Assembly (NCBI GenBank): GCA_964006375.1 | Contig: OZ023268.1 | Coordinates: 87,920,358-87,984,357 of the forward strand | Direction: 5' to 3' | DNA: 64,000 bases | Origin: Tillus elongatus | Taxonomy: Eukaryota > Arthropoda > Insecta > Coleoptera > Cleridae | In this document: piece after piece, positions 19,491 through 34,971 of the stretch | Layout of the letters: each line of letters starts with the position of its first letter | How positions within the stretch are numbered: position 1 is the stretch's first letter | The notes under the pieces: generated by a model | Told to the model about the DNA's origin: nothing | Seen by the model: only the letters and a program-made list of their open reading frames with translations | The model's database searches: none | Made by a program: the position numbers and the translations under genes

Positions 19491-20871
19491 GATTTCGGGG
19501 ATTAGTGGGATGGCGGAAGTGATCAGCGTCAGCAGATCAGGGAAAGTTTGGAGAATGTTCAGGACTTTCCCTGCGACCAACTTCAGCTGTGTGAAATTGA
19601 TCGTGGTAATAAGGGAAGTGCACTGGACAGGTCTATGGCGGGAGCTGCATTTGCAGTGGAAGCTGCTTTTGCAGGGGAGTTGGATTCGGCTTGGGTGTAG
19701 CCGCTTTCGGGGTTGTTGAGAGTTGGGCGGGCTGTAAGCTCCAGTGGCAGCCGCATAGGAAATTGGCGGCTTCCGTTGGGAGGTCTGTTTGTTGGGTTTG
19801 GGGAATTTCGGACAACCTTTATAGTTGGCGGTGTGATCCTTCTCGCAGTTGCAGCAAGTTGGGTCGACGGATCGGAGCATTTTACACTACACAGGCAAAT
19901 GGGGGCCGCTGCATTTTACGTAGCGGGGGGCTCCCCTACAAGACTGTTGGGAGTGACCAAACCTTTGGCAGCAATGGTAATGGTTCGGAAGGTTCTTTTT
20001 GTGTATAGACTCCACCTTGACGCGGAGGCCGCACACAATTTCGATGCCGAAAATGGACCTTTCGGACCTGTGAAGGTTGGTCCTGATGAAAGGCATGGGG
20101 ATTTTTTGGTTGTCCTTACCTCTGCGACACATACGGTGGACACCATCTAGATGGAAACCTTGTTTAATGAGGTCTTGTTCAACCTCTTCGATAGGGATGG
20201 TTTCACAGACCCCCCTGAAGACAATCTTTAGCTGTTTGTCCTCCTGGAGCTGGTAGGTATGATATTGGATCTGCAGTCTATCCATGATTTTGCTAGCCTG
20301 TCTGAAGTTACTAGCTGACGTCAAGTGAATTCTCACGGAATCTGTGCGATTCTTAGCCTTGACGCAGCTGATGTTTTGACGGGTAAAGTAGCCGAAATAT
20401 AGGTCCACTTTTTTGATTGTACAGGAATATTGGAGGAGGATTTGTGGATTTGGGAGCAGTACTTGTAGCCCGCTCCGGGTCTTGGCTTGCCTCGGAGTCA
20501 GACTCACAAGACATTGATTCGTCATCGGATGGGACTTTCCGATGACGGTTCTTCCAGTTTCCAGGAGATGGAAGCGAGGAAGCCTTGCGCTTTCCAGCTT
20601 TAGCGGCCAGCTGGGAAGGGCCGGCTCGCTCCGGCTGAGCAGCGGGAACGGAAGTTGGCAATGAATGAGGGATAGGGGACGGGGATGGGGTTGGTTCAGC
20701 CGTTAAAGAGGCTATAAAAGCCGGTCTAAGGTCTGGGGACAGGGAACGGAATATACCCGTAGGAGGTGGTCTTATATCTTTAGGGTGTCCAGCAACGTTA
20801 ACCAGGATAAGGCGAATACTGGATCCTAAAGAGACGAGAAAAACGACCGTGAAGTTTACGGTCGGAAACAT
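19470..20871 (-). pseudogene. Jockey ORF1 gag-like protein with zinc knuckles
   Basis: Three overlapping frames (20353-20871, 19887-20525, 19470-19880) make one broken ORF1. The N-terminus is Pro/Ser-rich and basic, the centre resembles the PRE_C2HC domain, and the C-terminal part has a CCHC knuckle CQRFGHSQQSC, a second YVKCSGPH and a third CCNCEKDHTANYKGC. This set is typical of Jockey-clade ORF1, an RNA-binding chaperone. At least two frameshifts disrupt it. Confidence 0.75.
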
Positions 20872-21045
20872 ATTAGGAGACGCACCGCCGTGAAAACGGC
20901 AGTAACATCTGTTTTTTTTTTTTTTTGGAGACAGGAGGGGGAAATGCTCATGCAGACCCTATTCACGGCCCCGTAGGTGCCGTGGGATATCGAGGTACTG
21001 TGAGACTGTACTCACTAAAACCCCCTCCCTGGGAGTACCGGACCT
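20872..21045 (-). other. Jockey LINE 5' UTR
   Basis: GC-rich, non-coding lead into the ORF1 start at 20871, with a GGTCCGGTACTCCC-type start and a 15-nt homopolymer run near 20911-20926 (A on the element strand). The run lies upstream of ORF1, so it is not a poly(A) tail of this copy. Confidence 0.5.
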
Positions 21046-21292
21046 TAGTCCATACCTCCGTCGGAAAGATTACACACAATGATTTTTTGGGTATGAATGC
21101 TTCCATTCTGTTTTTGCAGCGGGGGCGATAGCGGGTAATTATAAGCTTTGGACGCTTATGTGGAAGTTGCTCGTCGTAGTCGGTGGCACAACGGGTGAGA
21201 AGCGGATTTTGCGAACTGAGTTGTGGATAATTGAATTATAAACTCAAGTATCGAAGGCATTTCCAGATCAGAGTGAATCTGACTGTTTCGGA
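21046..21292. other. spacer between LINE and histone H1
   Basis: No gene recognised. This is the presumed downstream flank of histone H1. Confidence 0.4.
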
Positions 21293-21296
21293 AAAA

Positions 21297-21302
21297 TTTA
21301 TT
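21297..21302 (-). terminator. poly(A) signal for histone H1
   Basis: AATAAA on the minus strand, 147-152 nt past the H1 stop codon. No consensus histone stem-loop (GGCTCTTTT.AGAGCC) was seen between the stop and this point. Confidence 0.5.
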
Positions 21303-21448
21303 CATGGTACAAGACGGGTTTAACTGCGGCCACACGGGGACCGCCATCAGTCGCATCGGGCGAATATATTTTTTTTTGTTCTTCTTCATTGAACGTCTCG
21401 CACCCGTCGCAACTTTCACATGTCGGAGACAAGGAGACCGTACAGAGT

Positions 21449-22021
21449 TTACTTTTTCTTGGGTGAAGCCGCCGCCTTCGTCTTGGCCGTCTTCGGTTTG
21501 GGTGCCTTCGGTTTCTTTGTGGGACCGGCTTTGGCTTTTTTCGCCTTGGACGGCGACTTGGGTTTGGCCGCGGCGGAGGCGGGCTTCTTTCTGGCACCGG
21601 CGCCGACCGGTTTCTTTGCCTTGGGGCTGTAAGGGGCCTTTTTCGGTTTCGTTGCGGGTTTCTTGGCTGCCGCCGCCGCCTTCGGTTTATCCCCGGCGAC
21701 GGCTCTCTTCTTGGCGGCTGGTTTCTTGTCGCCGCCTTCCACCTGGACGGCGCCCGAAGCCAGTCTGAAGGAACCGGACGCTCCCTTGCCCTTCGTCTGT
21801 ACCAGAGAGCCGGAGGCGTCGGCCGATTTCAGGTATTTCCTGATGAACGGCGCCAGCTTGTCGGCGTCCACCTTGTAGTTGGCGGCGATGTACTTCTTGA
21901 TGGCCTGCAACGACGAACCTCCGCGTTTCTTCAAGTCCTTGATCGCCTTGCCCACCATCTCGGAGGTCGGAGGATGCGACGGTTTCGCCTTGGGGTTTTT
22001 CACTTTCTTTTCCTTCTTCAT
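21449..22021 (-). CDS. linker histone H1
   Basis: The intact 190-aa frame has a short basic N-terminal tail (1-14), a winged-helix H5/H1 globular domain (about 15-88: [20 protein letters not shown], then [33 protein letters not shown]) and a long Lys/Ala/Pro-rich tail with SPKAKK and SPKKK repeats. H1 binds linker DNA at the nucleosome dyad and compacts chromatin. The gene is intronless like most histones. It is GC-rich against AT-rich surroundings, a codon bias typical of highly expressed histones. It is somewhat shorter than many insect H1s (usually 200-250 aa). No other histone genes are nearby, and an AATAAA signal in place of a stem-loop suggests a polyadenylated solitary variant. Confidence 0.93.
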   Translation of the reverse strand: MKKEKKVKNPKAKPSHPPTSEMVGKAIKDLKKRGGSSLQAIKKYIAANYKVDADKLAPFIRKYLKSADASGSLVQTKGKGASGSFRLASGAVQVEGGDKKPAAKKRAVAGDKPKAAAAAKKPATKPKKAPYSPKAKKPVGAGARKKPASAAAKPKSPSKAKKAKAGPTKKPKAPKPKTAKTKAAASPKKK

Positions 22022-23185
22022 GCTGCTAAAAGTGAGAGAAGACGCAATACCAAAATATCGTATGTGTGAAACAAAGTCTATTAAATATTACAACGTTAAT
22101 TTTTTCATGGCGCAAAAAGGCCAAGAAGTACGAGAAAAGATACTTTTATTTATAATTTTATAATTATTTGTAATTTATTTTATAATTTTCTCCTGTAGAT
22201 GTGAAACGTGAAAATTAGTTTAATTATTGCGGTTTATGAATGGTAAATATTGCATAAAATGTATATTAGAATGTTCTATATTTATGCTACTCTTCTCATT
22301 TGTTAAAATAGTTACACAAAAGGCATCTAAAATAGAACAAATAAATAACTGAAGACCATTATAGGTTATCTACCTTTTATCGCACTTTCAATGCCAAGCC
22401 TTGCGGTAGTCGATTTCTCTGTGAAGCCACGGAAAATGTTGCTACTTCTGTATTACTTAGATCAGTTTTGGAATACTTTTCACTTTAATATATTTTTATT
22501 AGCGAATTTTCTTGTACATAATGTTCTTTTAATGGCAATTTTTTTATAACTGAATATAATGAATATGTTACGAAAAAACATTTGTTGCGAATTTTTGTAT
22601 GAAAAATATTTCAATCGATAGAAAAATTTTTAAACGAAATTCGCAGAACATAAAGTTTAAAAGTATTTTCGTGCAAACAAATTATTTTATTTTCAATTTT
22701 ATTTACAGATTAGATATATAATTTGAATCTTATGTATTCTTTTCACAAAATTTTGTGTAAAAAATATATTTAGCCAGCTTTCGCAGAATTTTTTTTGTGC
22801 TGCTGTAGAAATCAATTTTTGTAAGATTTTTTTGTGAAATTTTGCAATTAATGATAAATGTTTAATAAGTTATTATAAAAAAAATGTTTTCGAATTTTCT
22901 TGAAAAAATTGTTTGCAAAATTTTCATTAATTTTTATTGAGTTTCATCGAAAAGGTTTTTGTAAATAATTATATTTTGATAGGTAACTTGAAGAGGTTCG
23001 TTGGCTAGCATAATCGAACCAGTTTTTTTCGGAAACATTTGAAGTTAGTTTTCGGAAAAATGTTGTACTTTTTCAAACAATAAAGTTATTTTGATGAAAT
23101 ATGGTACATTGTTTCTACTATATAGGTAACCAAATTTGTTGGCTGCTTTCATTAAAAAACGACATATTTGCTATTAAAAACATTT
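22022..23185. other. AT-rich region upstream of histone H1
   Basis: A TATA-like minus-strand TATAAATAAAAG lies near 22142-22153, about 125 bp upstream of the H1 start, and may be its promoter. From about 22540 the sequence is A/T homopolymer-rich without coding potential. From about 22890 it resembles the interior of the GGACGCAGCAAG MITE family. Confidence 0.4.
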
Positions 23186-23228
23186 TAATGGAAATTCACT
23201 ACCATAACGCACTTGATGCGTCCAGACT
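23186..23228 (+). repeat. right end of a GGACGCAGCAAG-type MITE
   Basis: TTCACTACCATAACGCACTT followed by GATGCGTCCAG matches the right terminus of the complete copy at 41103-41391. Confidence 0.55.
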
Positions 23229-23230
23229 TT

Positions 23231-23840
<610 letters not shown>

Positions 23841-24219
23841 ATAGCTCACTGCAGTGTTAAAATCACTGGTATTTTCCTCACTATTTTAAACACCTGGGTG
23901 GGGGACTGACCGAATTCATTCCCAGTTGCTATTGATCTACTCATATTCTCTGAATATGTTAGAAGACGTGGTATCTACTTCATTCCAAGTCACTATTAAC
24001 CGACTATTTATGAAATCAAATAAGTAAATTAAATCGATTGTCATAAAGTATGTAGTGTATTAGGACTAAGGGAAAAAGAAATAAAATATATATAACTGTG
24101 CACATTTTGATTATATTTTAGGGTGTGCGGCGCACACCTAGCTCACTAGGAGAAATCGCCACTGCTTGAGAGAGGTATTGTCAGCATAATATCTTATTAA
24201 AGTTCATTTGTAAATAGGT

Positions 24220-24226
<7 letters not shown>

Positions 24227-24309
<83 letters not shown>

Positions 24310-24735
24310 ATGTATGTATGTATGTATTGTATCCGTCTGATAACTCAAAAAATAATTAACCGATTTCGATGAAACTTGGCAAGTTCCTTTTTTTTATTAA
24401 TGGCTTGGATGAGTTCGTTATCCAGAAAATTGGGACGGGGTTTTCCGGAAAAAATTTGAGTTTTCTTTTCTCCGAAAGTAACAAAGCTGTTTTAATGAAA
24501 TTTACTATATATGTTGCCACAGCAGAGATCTTACTACGTACCAAAATTCAACTTTCTAAGTTTAGAGAAAATTGAGTTATTCAAATTTTAAATTTTCTTT
24601 CGAAAAAAATTTTTTTCTCAGAAAATTACAAAGTTATTTTAATGAAATTTTGTGAATATCTTGCCTTAGGAAAGACCTTACTACGTATTAAAATTAAACT
24701 CTCTATATACTATATACACTATAAGTTTATAGAAA
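24227..24735 (+). repeat. TA-core dispersed repeat, copy 2
   Basis: (TA)n at 24227-24303, then TATG steps, ATCCGTCTGATAACTC and the same ~120-bp degenerate units as copy 1. The left block is missing. Confidence 0.6.
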
Positions 24736-25334
24736 ATTGAGTTATTTTCATATTGTTGTTATTTGTGTAGTTTTGTGTTTTTTCAATATAATGACATATG
24801 TTGTACGTAAGCTGTTGAATACACAATTTCTAATTTTTTACATTCCTATTTATTTATATTTTTATTAATGTATTTTATTGCAATATAATTTCATCACATG
24901 TCGTGTTTATCTAGCATAATCAGCCATTGTGATAAAGTTATTATTGTATTGACTTATTTGAACTGACCCTATGACCCTACCCCCTGCAACGAAAAACATA
25001 TTTATCTGTCACATGCGTGTGCACTAAATTGTTAATGGTTTGATCGAACGGAATATATACCGAGAGTAGCAAAATAGTTGTCATTATTTGGAAGAGAGAC
25101 AAAGCTATAGGTAGAAAACACTGATATTACGTTTTCAAACAAAATTGGCGTATCCAACTCAGGTTAAAAAAATTGTGCTCGCAGATGGTACCCCAGTCAG
25201 AGGTAAGTAACTTTTGCTTAAAGCACTCTATTTATGTTTTTTCTGTGCAAAATGGCGCCCATCTTGTTTCTATTAGGTTATAAAATATTTAAAAAATATT
25301 TAAAAACTGCAAAAACATTGTTTGAGTTAAAAAA
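24736..25334. other. unassigned; possible exon-like stretch
   Basis: Non-repetitive relative to its neighbours. GGTACCCCAGTCAGAGGTAAGT near 25188-25210 contains a strong splice-donor consensus, and 25050-25090 has a TATATACC element, but no open frame supports a gene. Confidence 0.3.
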
Positions 25335-25795
<461 letters not shown>

Positions 25796-25976
25796 TTATT
25801 GATAGGTAAGCTTAGGTTGTTTTATTCCCACTATTGGGTATTTAAAGTTAAAGTTTTAATTATAGGACATATATTATTGTTATCATTGTTTTTAAATGTT
25901 TTTTTTATTAAATTTTATCTGTAAAATACTCTCTGAACTGTATTGTAAATATGTGTTTTAAATATATGTGTGTATT

Positions 25977-25978
<2 letters not shown>

Positions 25979-26062
<84 letters not shown>
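25979..26062. repeat. (TA)n microsatellite
   Basis: Uninterrupted TA tract; the region 26063-26450 after it is AT-rich with no recognised gene. Confidence 0.9.
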
Positions 26063-26450
26063 GACTTACACCGTGGTGATGAACTTACTCTCAAATCAGG
26101 GAGCTTCTTAAGCTGGTGGGTTCAAGTCCGAAATATCTTTGTTTAATTATTTTTTTTTTAATTTTGAAATATTCTGCCCTATCTAATTTCAGTGCTTTCC
26201 TCCCAAATACTCACATATGTATAAAAGAAAACAAAATAAGGCAAAGGTTTCAAATGATCACCAAACTTGAATATTTATTACAATTAAAGAACAAATGACA
26301 AAATTCTGATGCTACTTACTATTTTCAATATACTTTTTGTTTAATTTAGAGCTCTTTCTAATGATATGCCCCCCCTAAAAGTTATAGGCCTGTATTTCTT
26401 GCTTAAAATTTTTAAAATTACCTATACATATATAAAAAAGGAAGGTACAT

Positions 26451-26921
26451 CCCAAATTATATCAAAATCGGCCCATTATTCTTTGAGATAAAAATTTTTT
26501 TCGAATGAAAACTCAATTTTTTTTCGGAAAACCTCGTCCGATTTTTTTGATTAACGAACTTATCAAAGACATTTACAAAAGAAAGGTACATGCCAAATTT
26601 TATCAAAATCGGCCCATTATTCTTTGAGATAAAATTTTTTTTCGAATGAAAACTCAAAATTTTCTCTGAAAACCTCATCCGATTTTCTTGACTAACAAAC
26701 TTGTCAAAGCAATTTACAAAAGGAAGGTACATGCCAAATTTTATTAAAATCAGCTTATTACTTTTTGAGATAAGAATTTTTTTCGAATGAAAACTCAAAA
26801 TTTTCCCGGAAAACCTCATCCGATTTTCCTGACTAACGAACTTATCCAAGCCACTCACAAAAGGAAGGTACACGCCAAATTTTATCAAAATCGGCCTATT
26901 ATTTTTTGAGTTATTGGTGTG

Positions 26922-26997
<76 letters not shown>

Positions 26998-27050
26998 ATA
27001 TAAAAATTGAAACTGACCCCGGATATGGGTTCTAGGGGTCCTAGTTCGCG
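26451..27050 (-). repeat. TA-core dispersed repeat, copy 4, with ~121-bp tandem units
   Basis: Four in-frame tandem units between about 26455 and 26925 read on the minus strand as a repeated LIKFGMYLPFVN...[12 protein letters not shown] peptide of ~40 residues. They are followed by (TA)n (26925-26994) and the CCCCGGATATGGGTTCTAGG block. Frame conservation follows from the repeat length and not from coding function. Confidence 0.65.
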
Positions 27051-27798
27051 CAAAGGTGTATAAAGTGCATTGAACAAAACGGTGGCCATATTAGACAGTT
27101 TTCTATTCAGTGCATTTTTAAGTTTCTATTTGTTATTGCCGGGTTTCGTTATTAAACTGTTTCACATAATATTACCTAGCAATATTACCTAATTAAGTAT
27201 TGTAAATTAAATCACAATATTTTTTTGTCGTGAATCATTACGGAAAATTATGTTAAAAGTAGAAGTCTATTGTTAGACTCCATGGCCTACTGCTTTTTAA
27301 ACACTTTTTTGTCATTTGTTTTCTGGTATTGGATTTCATAGCCTACTATCCTCAAAACGGTTTTTCTTAAATTGTCAGTGCAATGACAAGATTTCTCAAA
27401 CATGTTGTACATCATTGGAAGGCTCTTTTCACAGGCTATCACATGAGCAAAAAATCAAATATGGCTAACATAATAAAAGCAAACGTTGCTACCTATAGCT
27501 CCAAAACAAATGACAATCCAAAGTTGAGAATAGCACAAAAAGATTACTCTGTAAAAAGTGTCCTGATAACGTGCAAGGCTTAGACATGTCAGATCAACGA
27601 CAACTTAGATATTGAAGAAAAAAGAAATCGACAAATTTCGTTTTTTTCAAAATAACTTGAAAACCAAAAGAGGCAGGGCAAAATATAAGTCATATTTGGA
27701 ACGAGCATGAAATTATGCAAAACATTGCTAATTTAACCGTCTCCCTATCTATAATAATAATGTTGATAGCAATACATTCCCATCCAGTTTGGGACACA

Positions 27799-27801
<3 letters not shown>

Positions 27802-27893
<92 letters not shown>
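27802..27893. repeat. (TA)n microsatellite in left palindrome arm
   Basis: Abuts GTTTGGGACACACTG, a mariner-like terminus. Mirrored at 33394-33539. Confidence 0.9.
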
Positions 27894-27896
<3 letters not shown>

Positions 27897-28056
27897 TGAA
27901 ACTGACTCCGGATATGTATTCTAGGAGGCTTAGTTCGCGCTCATTTAAAGAATTTTTTTCGAAATTCGAAAGTCGCGCTCTCCTCATTAGTGAATCTTTT
28001 TAAAGAAAATTCAGTAAAATCAGGTTGTTTTTGTTATTTACTGTTCAAAGCGATAT

Positions 28057-28990
28057 ATGCTGTTCATTGCTTTAAAAATGCCCCTTTTCAACTATACTAT
28101 AGCTGAACTAACCGACATGTTATTAGTTTATGGCGAAGCGAGACAAAATGGAAGAGACGCAGCGAGAATTTATTACGACAGGTTTCCCGGACGAAAAGCA
28201 CCTGGAAAAATAATTTTGAACATATCTGCAGACGTTGATGGGAAACCGGTGCCTTAAAACCTTGAAACTGAAATTCTGATCGCAGAAGATACCGAAGAAC
28301 TGTTCAAGTTGAAGAGTCAGTTCTCAATGCAGTGGAACGCAATACCACTACAAATACCAGAATCATTTGCAACTAAATAAGAATTATTTCTGTATCGTCT
28401 GTACACATAATCGGCCAGAGTAGCAGAAGAAACGCAGCATCATGTACAAGAAAGGGAATTATCAATTTCCATAACTTGCATAACTAGCCTGCGAAAATTT
28501 TTATTTACTTAGAGTAGTAAATTAGCAGTTTCAGTTTTCTGTAAATATTTGGGCTGGTATTATTTTAAATGAAATTATTTGTCCAATTATTCTGCCACAT
28601 AGACTGAACCATATGTTTTTTTTAAAGAATGATCTGCCCGAACTATTACCTGTGTTGGTGAGACATAGAATATGGTTCCAACACGATAGTGCACAGGCGC
28701 ATTTACGGTTCGTTTTAGAGAGCATACCTCGGAAATATACGGTCATTGATGGATTGATCGTGGTGGTCGAGTAGCATGGCCACAAAGATCCTCCGATTTG
28801 AATCCTTTAGATTTTTATCTATAGGGGCACATAAAGGAGCTTGTTTATAACACACCAGTACAAACACTTAAAGAAGTTTTACAATGCAGATAACTAGCAT
28901 TTGTAGGAGTTTGGCAAAATCCTTACATGGTGGCAGGTGCAGGTGGCCATTTTCAACACTTGCTGTGATTTAATTCAGCTATTTTAACTA
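28057..28990 (+). pseudogene. IS630/Tc1-type transposase relic, left arm
   Basis: The N-terminal frame (28057-28257) reads FNYTIAELTDMLLVYGEARQ...AARIYYDRFPGR, the HTH lead of an IS630-related insect transposase family. Downstream frames give NIWAGIILNEII, a WFQHDSAQAH block carrying the second catalytic Asp, and HIKELVY-like C-terminal remains. The first Asp region is deleted here but survives in the right arm. Several frameshifts and stops. Confidence 0.7.
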
Positions 28991-29269
28991 GTAAATAGTT
29001 TTAATTAAGAACCATGAAAATGTCGAAAAAAGTCAATACACTAGATAACATAACATAATTGCATGTATCTCATGAAAAAAATCGAAATCGACAAAATATC
29101 AAGAGGTAACTTTTCACATGCACTAAACGGTCTGCATAACTGTGCTAACAAAAAAGTAAGTGCAGCACAGTTTTCTTTTAATAAACTTATTGCCGTGATA
29201 ACCTATACGCACGACACTGGTGAAGCCGTCCACACTATTTTAGCAGGAAAATATGTACTAGTTTAAATA

Positions 29270-29925
29270 ACTTTCACCCTCCAAATTTTATTTACAAGGA
29301 GCGTCTAGAAAAGATACAAAATAGATTTTTAAGGTTTTTGTGCTTTAAACTTAAGTTAGAATTTAATAATGATTACAAATATATGCGATATTGTTTTGAA
29401 ATTCTATCATTGGAAGAAGGCCGGCTTGTCTCAGATTGTCTTTTCCTTTTTAAAATAGTAAACGGTTTGATAGACTCTCCGGAACTTCTAAGTCAGATAC
29501 GTCTCAATGTTCCAAATCGACTTCTCAGGGTGGCTGAACATTTTTCCTTGCCCTTTAGCAGAACTAACGCTGCTCTAAATTCGCCGCTGTCAAGAATGTT
29601 GAGAGCGGGTAATGAGTTCTCAGCCATCGACATGTTCACTGGCTCATTGCTCGGGTATAAAAAAGCTCTGAAAGTCCGACTATTGTTGTTGCCTTGATTT
29701 TTTTGATTCTTTATTTCCCTCCATATTATAAGTGTGTGCACAAGTATGTGCATATTGTATTTACAACTTAAATTAAATATTGTTTTGATTTGTTTTTAGA
29801 ATAATGAACGATGTTTTTGTTATCACTGCTATATTTGTATTTGTATACTCTGTATGTGATCCTATTTTGGGGGCAACCCCATTGGTATCCAAATAAATAA
29901 ATAAATAAATAAATAAATAAATAGT
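29270..29925 (+). pseudogene. LINE 3' end: RT C-terminal tail and (AAAT)n tail, left arm
   Basis: The 119-codon frame 29338-29697 reads NFIYKERLEKIQNRFLRFL from its upstream extension, then FEILSLEEGRL...FKIVNGLIDSPELL, the common tail of non-LTR RT proteins. The frame ends at 29697, followed by a short 3' UTR and an AAATAAAT tail (about 29893-29925), so this is a 5'-truncated retrotransposed copy. Confidence 0.7.
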
Positions 29926-29939
29926 CGTTTTGGAGAAAT

Positions 29940-30306
29940 TTTGAATAAACTAAAAAAAAACTTTAACACCTGTAGCTACGAAACGAAGAAAAATCGGACC
30001 TACGTTGACATAAAAAAATATAATTTTTACGTGGGGAATCTAACCACTAGCGATTGTACATGTTTTTTTGAAACACACTGCATAAAAACGTGCTGGAATA
30101 TCAACAGAAAAGCGGGAGGTTCCTGACGGAATCAGAGGATCTGTAAATACATGTGCTTATCGGGGAAGAGGGAACATACTTCAAATTTTGTAGCATACGC
30201 GGGAGTATATAAAGACCTGCGGCGGCTACCATTTGAATCAGACAACATGGGCAACCCTATTGCCTTATACAGGCGCTAATTTATATTTGTTTATTTTCCT
30301 CAATTT
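29940..30306. other. repeat-derived spacer with TATA-like element
   Basis: No coding frame recognised. GGGAGTATATAAAGACC near 30201-30217 is a good TATA context followed by CAGACAACATGG, possibly an LTR or element promoter. It is mirrored in the right arm near 30965. Confidence 0.35.
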
Positions 30307-30550
<244 letters not shown>

Positions 30551-30642
30551 ATATAAAAATTGAAACTGACCCCGGATATGGGTTCTAGGGGGTCCTAGTT
30601 CGCGCTCATTTGCAAAAAATTTTTCAAAATTCAAAAGTCGGG

Positions 30643-30870
<228 letters not shown>

Positions 30871-31259
30871 TAAAATTGAGGAAAATAAACAAATATAAAT
30901 TAGCGCCTGTATAAGGCAATAGGGTTGCCCATGTTGTCTGATTCAAATGGTAGCCGCCGCAGGTCTTTATATACTCCCGCGTATGCTACAAAATTTGAAG
31001 TATGTTCCCTCTTCCCCGATAAGCACATGTATTTACAGATCCTCTGATTCCGTCAGGAACCTCCCGCTTTTCTGTTGATATTCCAGCACGTTTTTATGCA
31101 GTGTGTTTCAAAAAAACATGTACAATCGCTAGTGGTTAGATTCCCCCACGTAAAAATTATATTTTTTTATGTCAACGTAGGTCCGATTTTTCTTCGTTTC
31201 GTAGCTACAGGTGTTAAAGTTTTTTTTAGTTTATTCAAAATTTCTCCAAAACGACTATT

Positions 31260-31915
31260 TATTTATTTATTTATTTATTTATTTGGATACCAATGGGGTT
31301 GCCCCCAAAATAGGATCACATACAGAGTATACAAATACAAATATAGCAGTGATAACAAAAACATCATTCATTATTCTAAAAACAAATCAAAACAATATAT
31401 AATTTAAGTTGTAAATACAATATGCACATACTTGTGCACACACTTATAATATGGAGGGAAATAAATAATCAAAAAAATCAAGGCAACAACAATAGTCGGA
31501 CTTTCAGAGCTTTTTTATACCCGAGCAATGAGCCAGTGAACATGTCGATGGCTGAGAACTCATTACCCGCTCTCAACATTCTTGACAGCGGCGAATTTAG
31601 AGCAGCGTTAGTTCTGCTAAAGGGCAAGGAAAAAGGTTCAGCCACCCTGAGAAGTCGATTTGGAACATTGAAACGTATCTGACTTAGAAGTTCCGGAGAG
31701 TCTATCAAACCGTTTACTATTTTAAAAAGGAAAAGACAATCTGAGACAAGCCGGCCTTCTTCCAATGATAGAATTTCAAAACAATATCGCATATATTTGT
31801 AATCATTATTAAATTCTAACTTAAGTTTAAAGCACAAAAACCTTAAAAATCTATTTTGTATCTTTTCTAGACGCTCCTTGTAAATAAAATTTGGAGGGTG
31901 AAAGTTATTTAAACT
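31260..31915 (-). pseudogene. LINE 3' end, right arm
   Basis: Mirror of 29270-29925: the ATTT tail at about 31258-31285 and a 119-codon frame at 31478-31837 on the minus strand with a few substitutions (for example QIRFNVPN for QIRLNVPN). Confidence 0.7.
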
Positions 31916-32219
31916 AGTACATATTTTCCTGATAAAATAGTGTGGACGGCTTCACCAGTGTCGTGCGTGTAGGCTATCACGGCAATAAGTTTATTTAAAA
32001 AACCTGTGCTGCACTGACTTTTTTTGTTAGTACAGTTATGCAGACCGTTTAGTGCCTGTGAAAAGTTACCTCTTGATATTTTGTCGATTTCGATTTTTTT
32101 CATGAGATACATGCAATTATGTTATGTTATCTAGTGTATTGACTTTTTTCAACATTTTCATGGTTCTTAATTTAAACTATTTACTAATTAAAATAGCTGA
32201 ATTAAATCACAGCAAGTCT

Positions 32220-33263
32220 TGAAAATGGCCACCTGCACCTGCCACCATGCAAGGATTTTCCCGAACTCCTGCAAATGCTAGTTATCTGTAAAAGTTCTTT
32301 AAGTGTTTGAACTGGTGTGTTATAAACAAACTCGTTTATGTACCCCTATAGCTTAAAATCTAAAGAATCAAATCGGAGGATCTTTGTGGCCATGCTACTC
32401 GACCACCACGATCAATCCATCAATGACCGTATATTTCCAAGGTATGCTCTCTAAAACGAACCGTAAATGCACCTGTGCACTATCGTGTTGGAACCATATT
32501 CTATGTCTCACCAACACAGGTAATAGTTCGGGCAGATCATTCTTTAAAAAAAAACATATGGTTCAGTCTATGTGGCAGAATAATTGGACAAATAATTTCA
32601 TTTAAAATAATACCAGCCCAAATATTTACAGAAAACTGAAACTGCTAATTTACTACTCTAAGTAAATAAAAAATTTCCGCATGCCAGTTATGCAAGTTAT
32701 GGAAATTGATAATTTCCTTTCTTGTACATGATGCTTCGTCTCTAAAAATAATACGGCGAAAGAAATTTCGCCAGTTTTCCAAATTATTTAAAAACCATGG
32801 ACCAAATTGTTGTCTAGGCCCAAAATCTCTTGGTAAAAGTTATTGAACACGTGTATAGTGGTATGGTTTTAATTGCTACTCTGGCCGATTCTGTGTACAG
32901 ACGATACAGAAATAATTCTTATTTCGTTGGAAATGATTCTGGTATTTGTAGTGGTGTTGCGTTCCACTGCATTGAGAACTAACTCTTCAACTTGAACAGT
33001 TCTTGGGTATCTTCTGCGACCAGAATTTCAGTTTCAAGGTTGGTTTTTCATCAACGTCTGCAGATATGTTCAAAAATATTTTTTCCAGGTGCTATTCGTC
33101 CGGGAAACCTGTCGTTATAAATTCTCGCTGCATCTCTTCCATTTTGTCTCGCTTCACCATAAACTAATAACATATCGGTTAGTTCAGCTATAGTATAGTT
33201 GAAAAGGGGCATTTGAAAGCAACGAACAGCATCTATCGCTTTGAACAGTAAATAACAAAACAA
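32220..33263 (-). pseudogene. IS630/Tc1-type transposase relic, right arm
   Basis: Mirror of the left-arm relic but less deleted. It keeps an IIFRDEASCTRKGIINFHNLHNWH segment (near 32690-32770) with the first catalytic Asp, as well as the WFQHD-type block. It is still disrupted by stops and frameshifts. Confidence 0.7.
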
Positions 33264-33388
33264 CCTGATTTTAGTGAATTTTCTTTAAAAGATTCACTAA
33301 TGAGGAGACCGCGACTTTTGAATTTCGAAAAAAATTCTTCTAATGTGCGCGAACTAGGCCCCCAGAATACATATCCGGAGTCAGTTTC

Positions 33389-34230
<842 letters not shown>

Positions 34231-34259
34231 TACAAAACAACACAACTAGAAACGGAACT

Positions 34260-34965
<706 letters not shown>

Positions 34966-34971
34966 AATACA

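Larger units (their letters stand above)
17187..21045 (-). mobile_element. Jockey-type LINE, 5' complete but 3' truncated
   Basis: Order on the minus strand: GC-rich 5' UTR (about 20872-21045), gag-like ORF1, then ORF2 with endonuclease and RT. The copy stops at 17187 before the end of ORF2, with no 3' UTR or poly(A). Its end coincides with AATTCACTAATGAGGAGATC, a boundary motif of the TA-core repeats elsewhere in the window. Confidence 0.75.

Noticed and set aside
26457..27089. 210-codon protein
   Set aside because: Made of ~121-bp tandem repeat units plus a TA tract; no domain and no start context.
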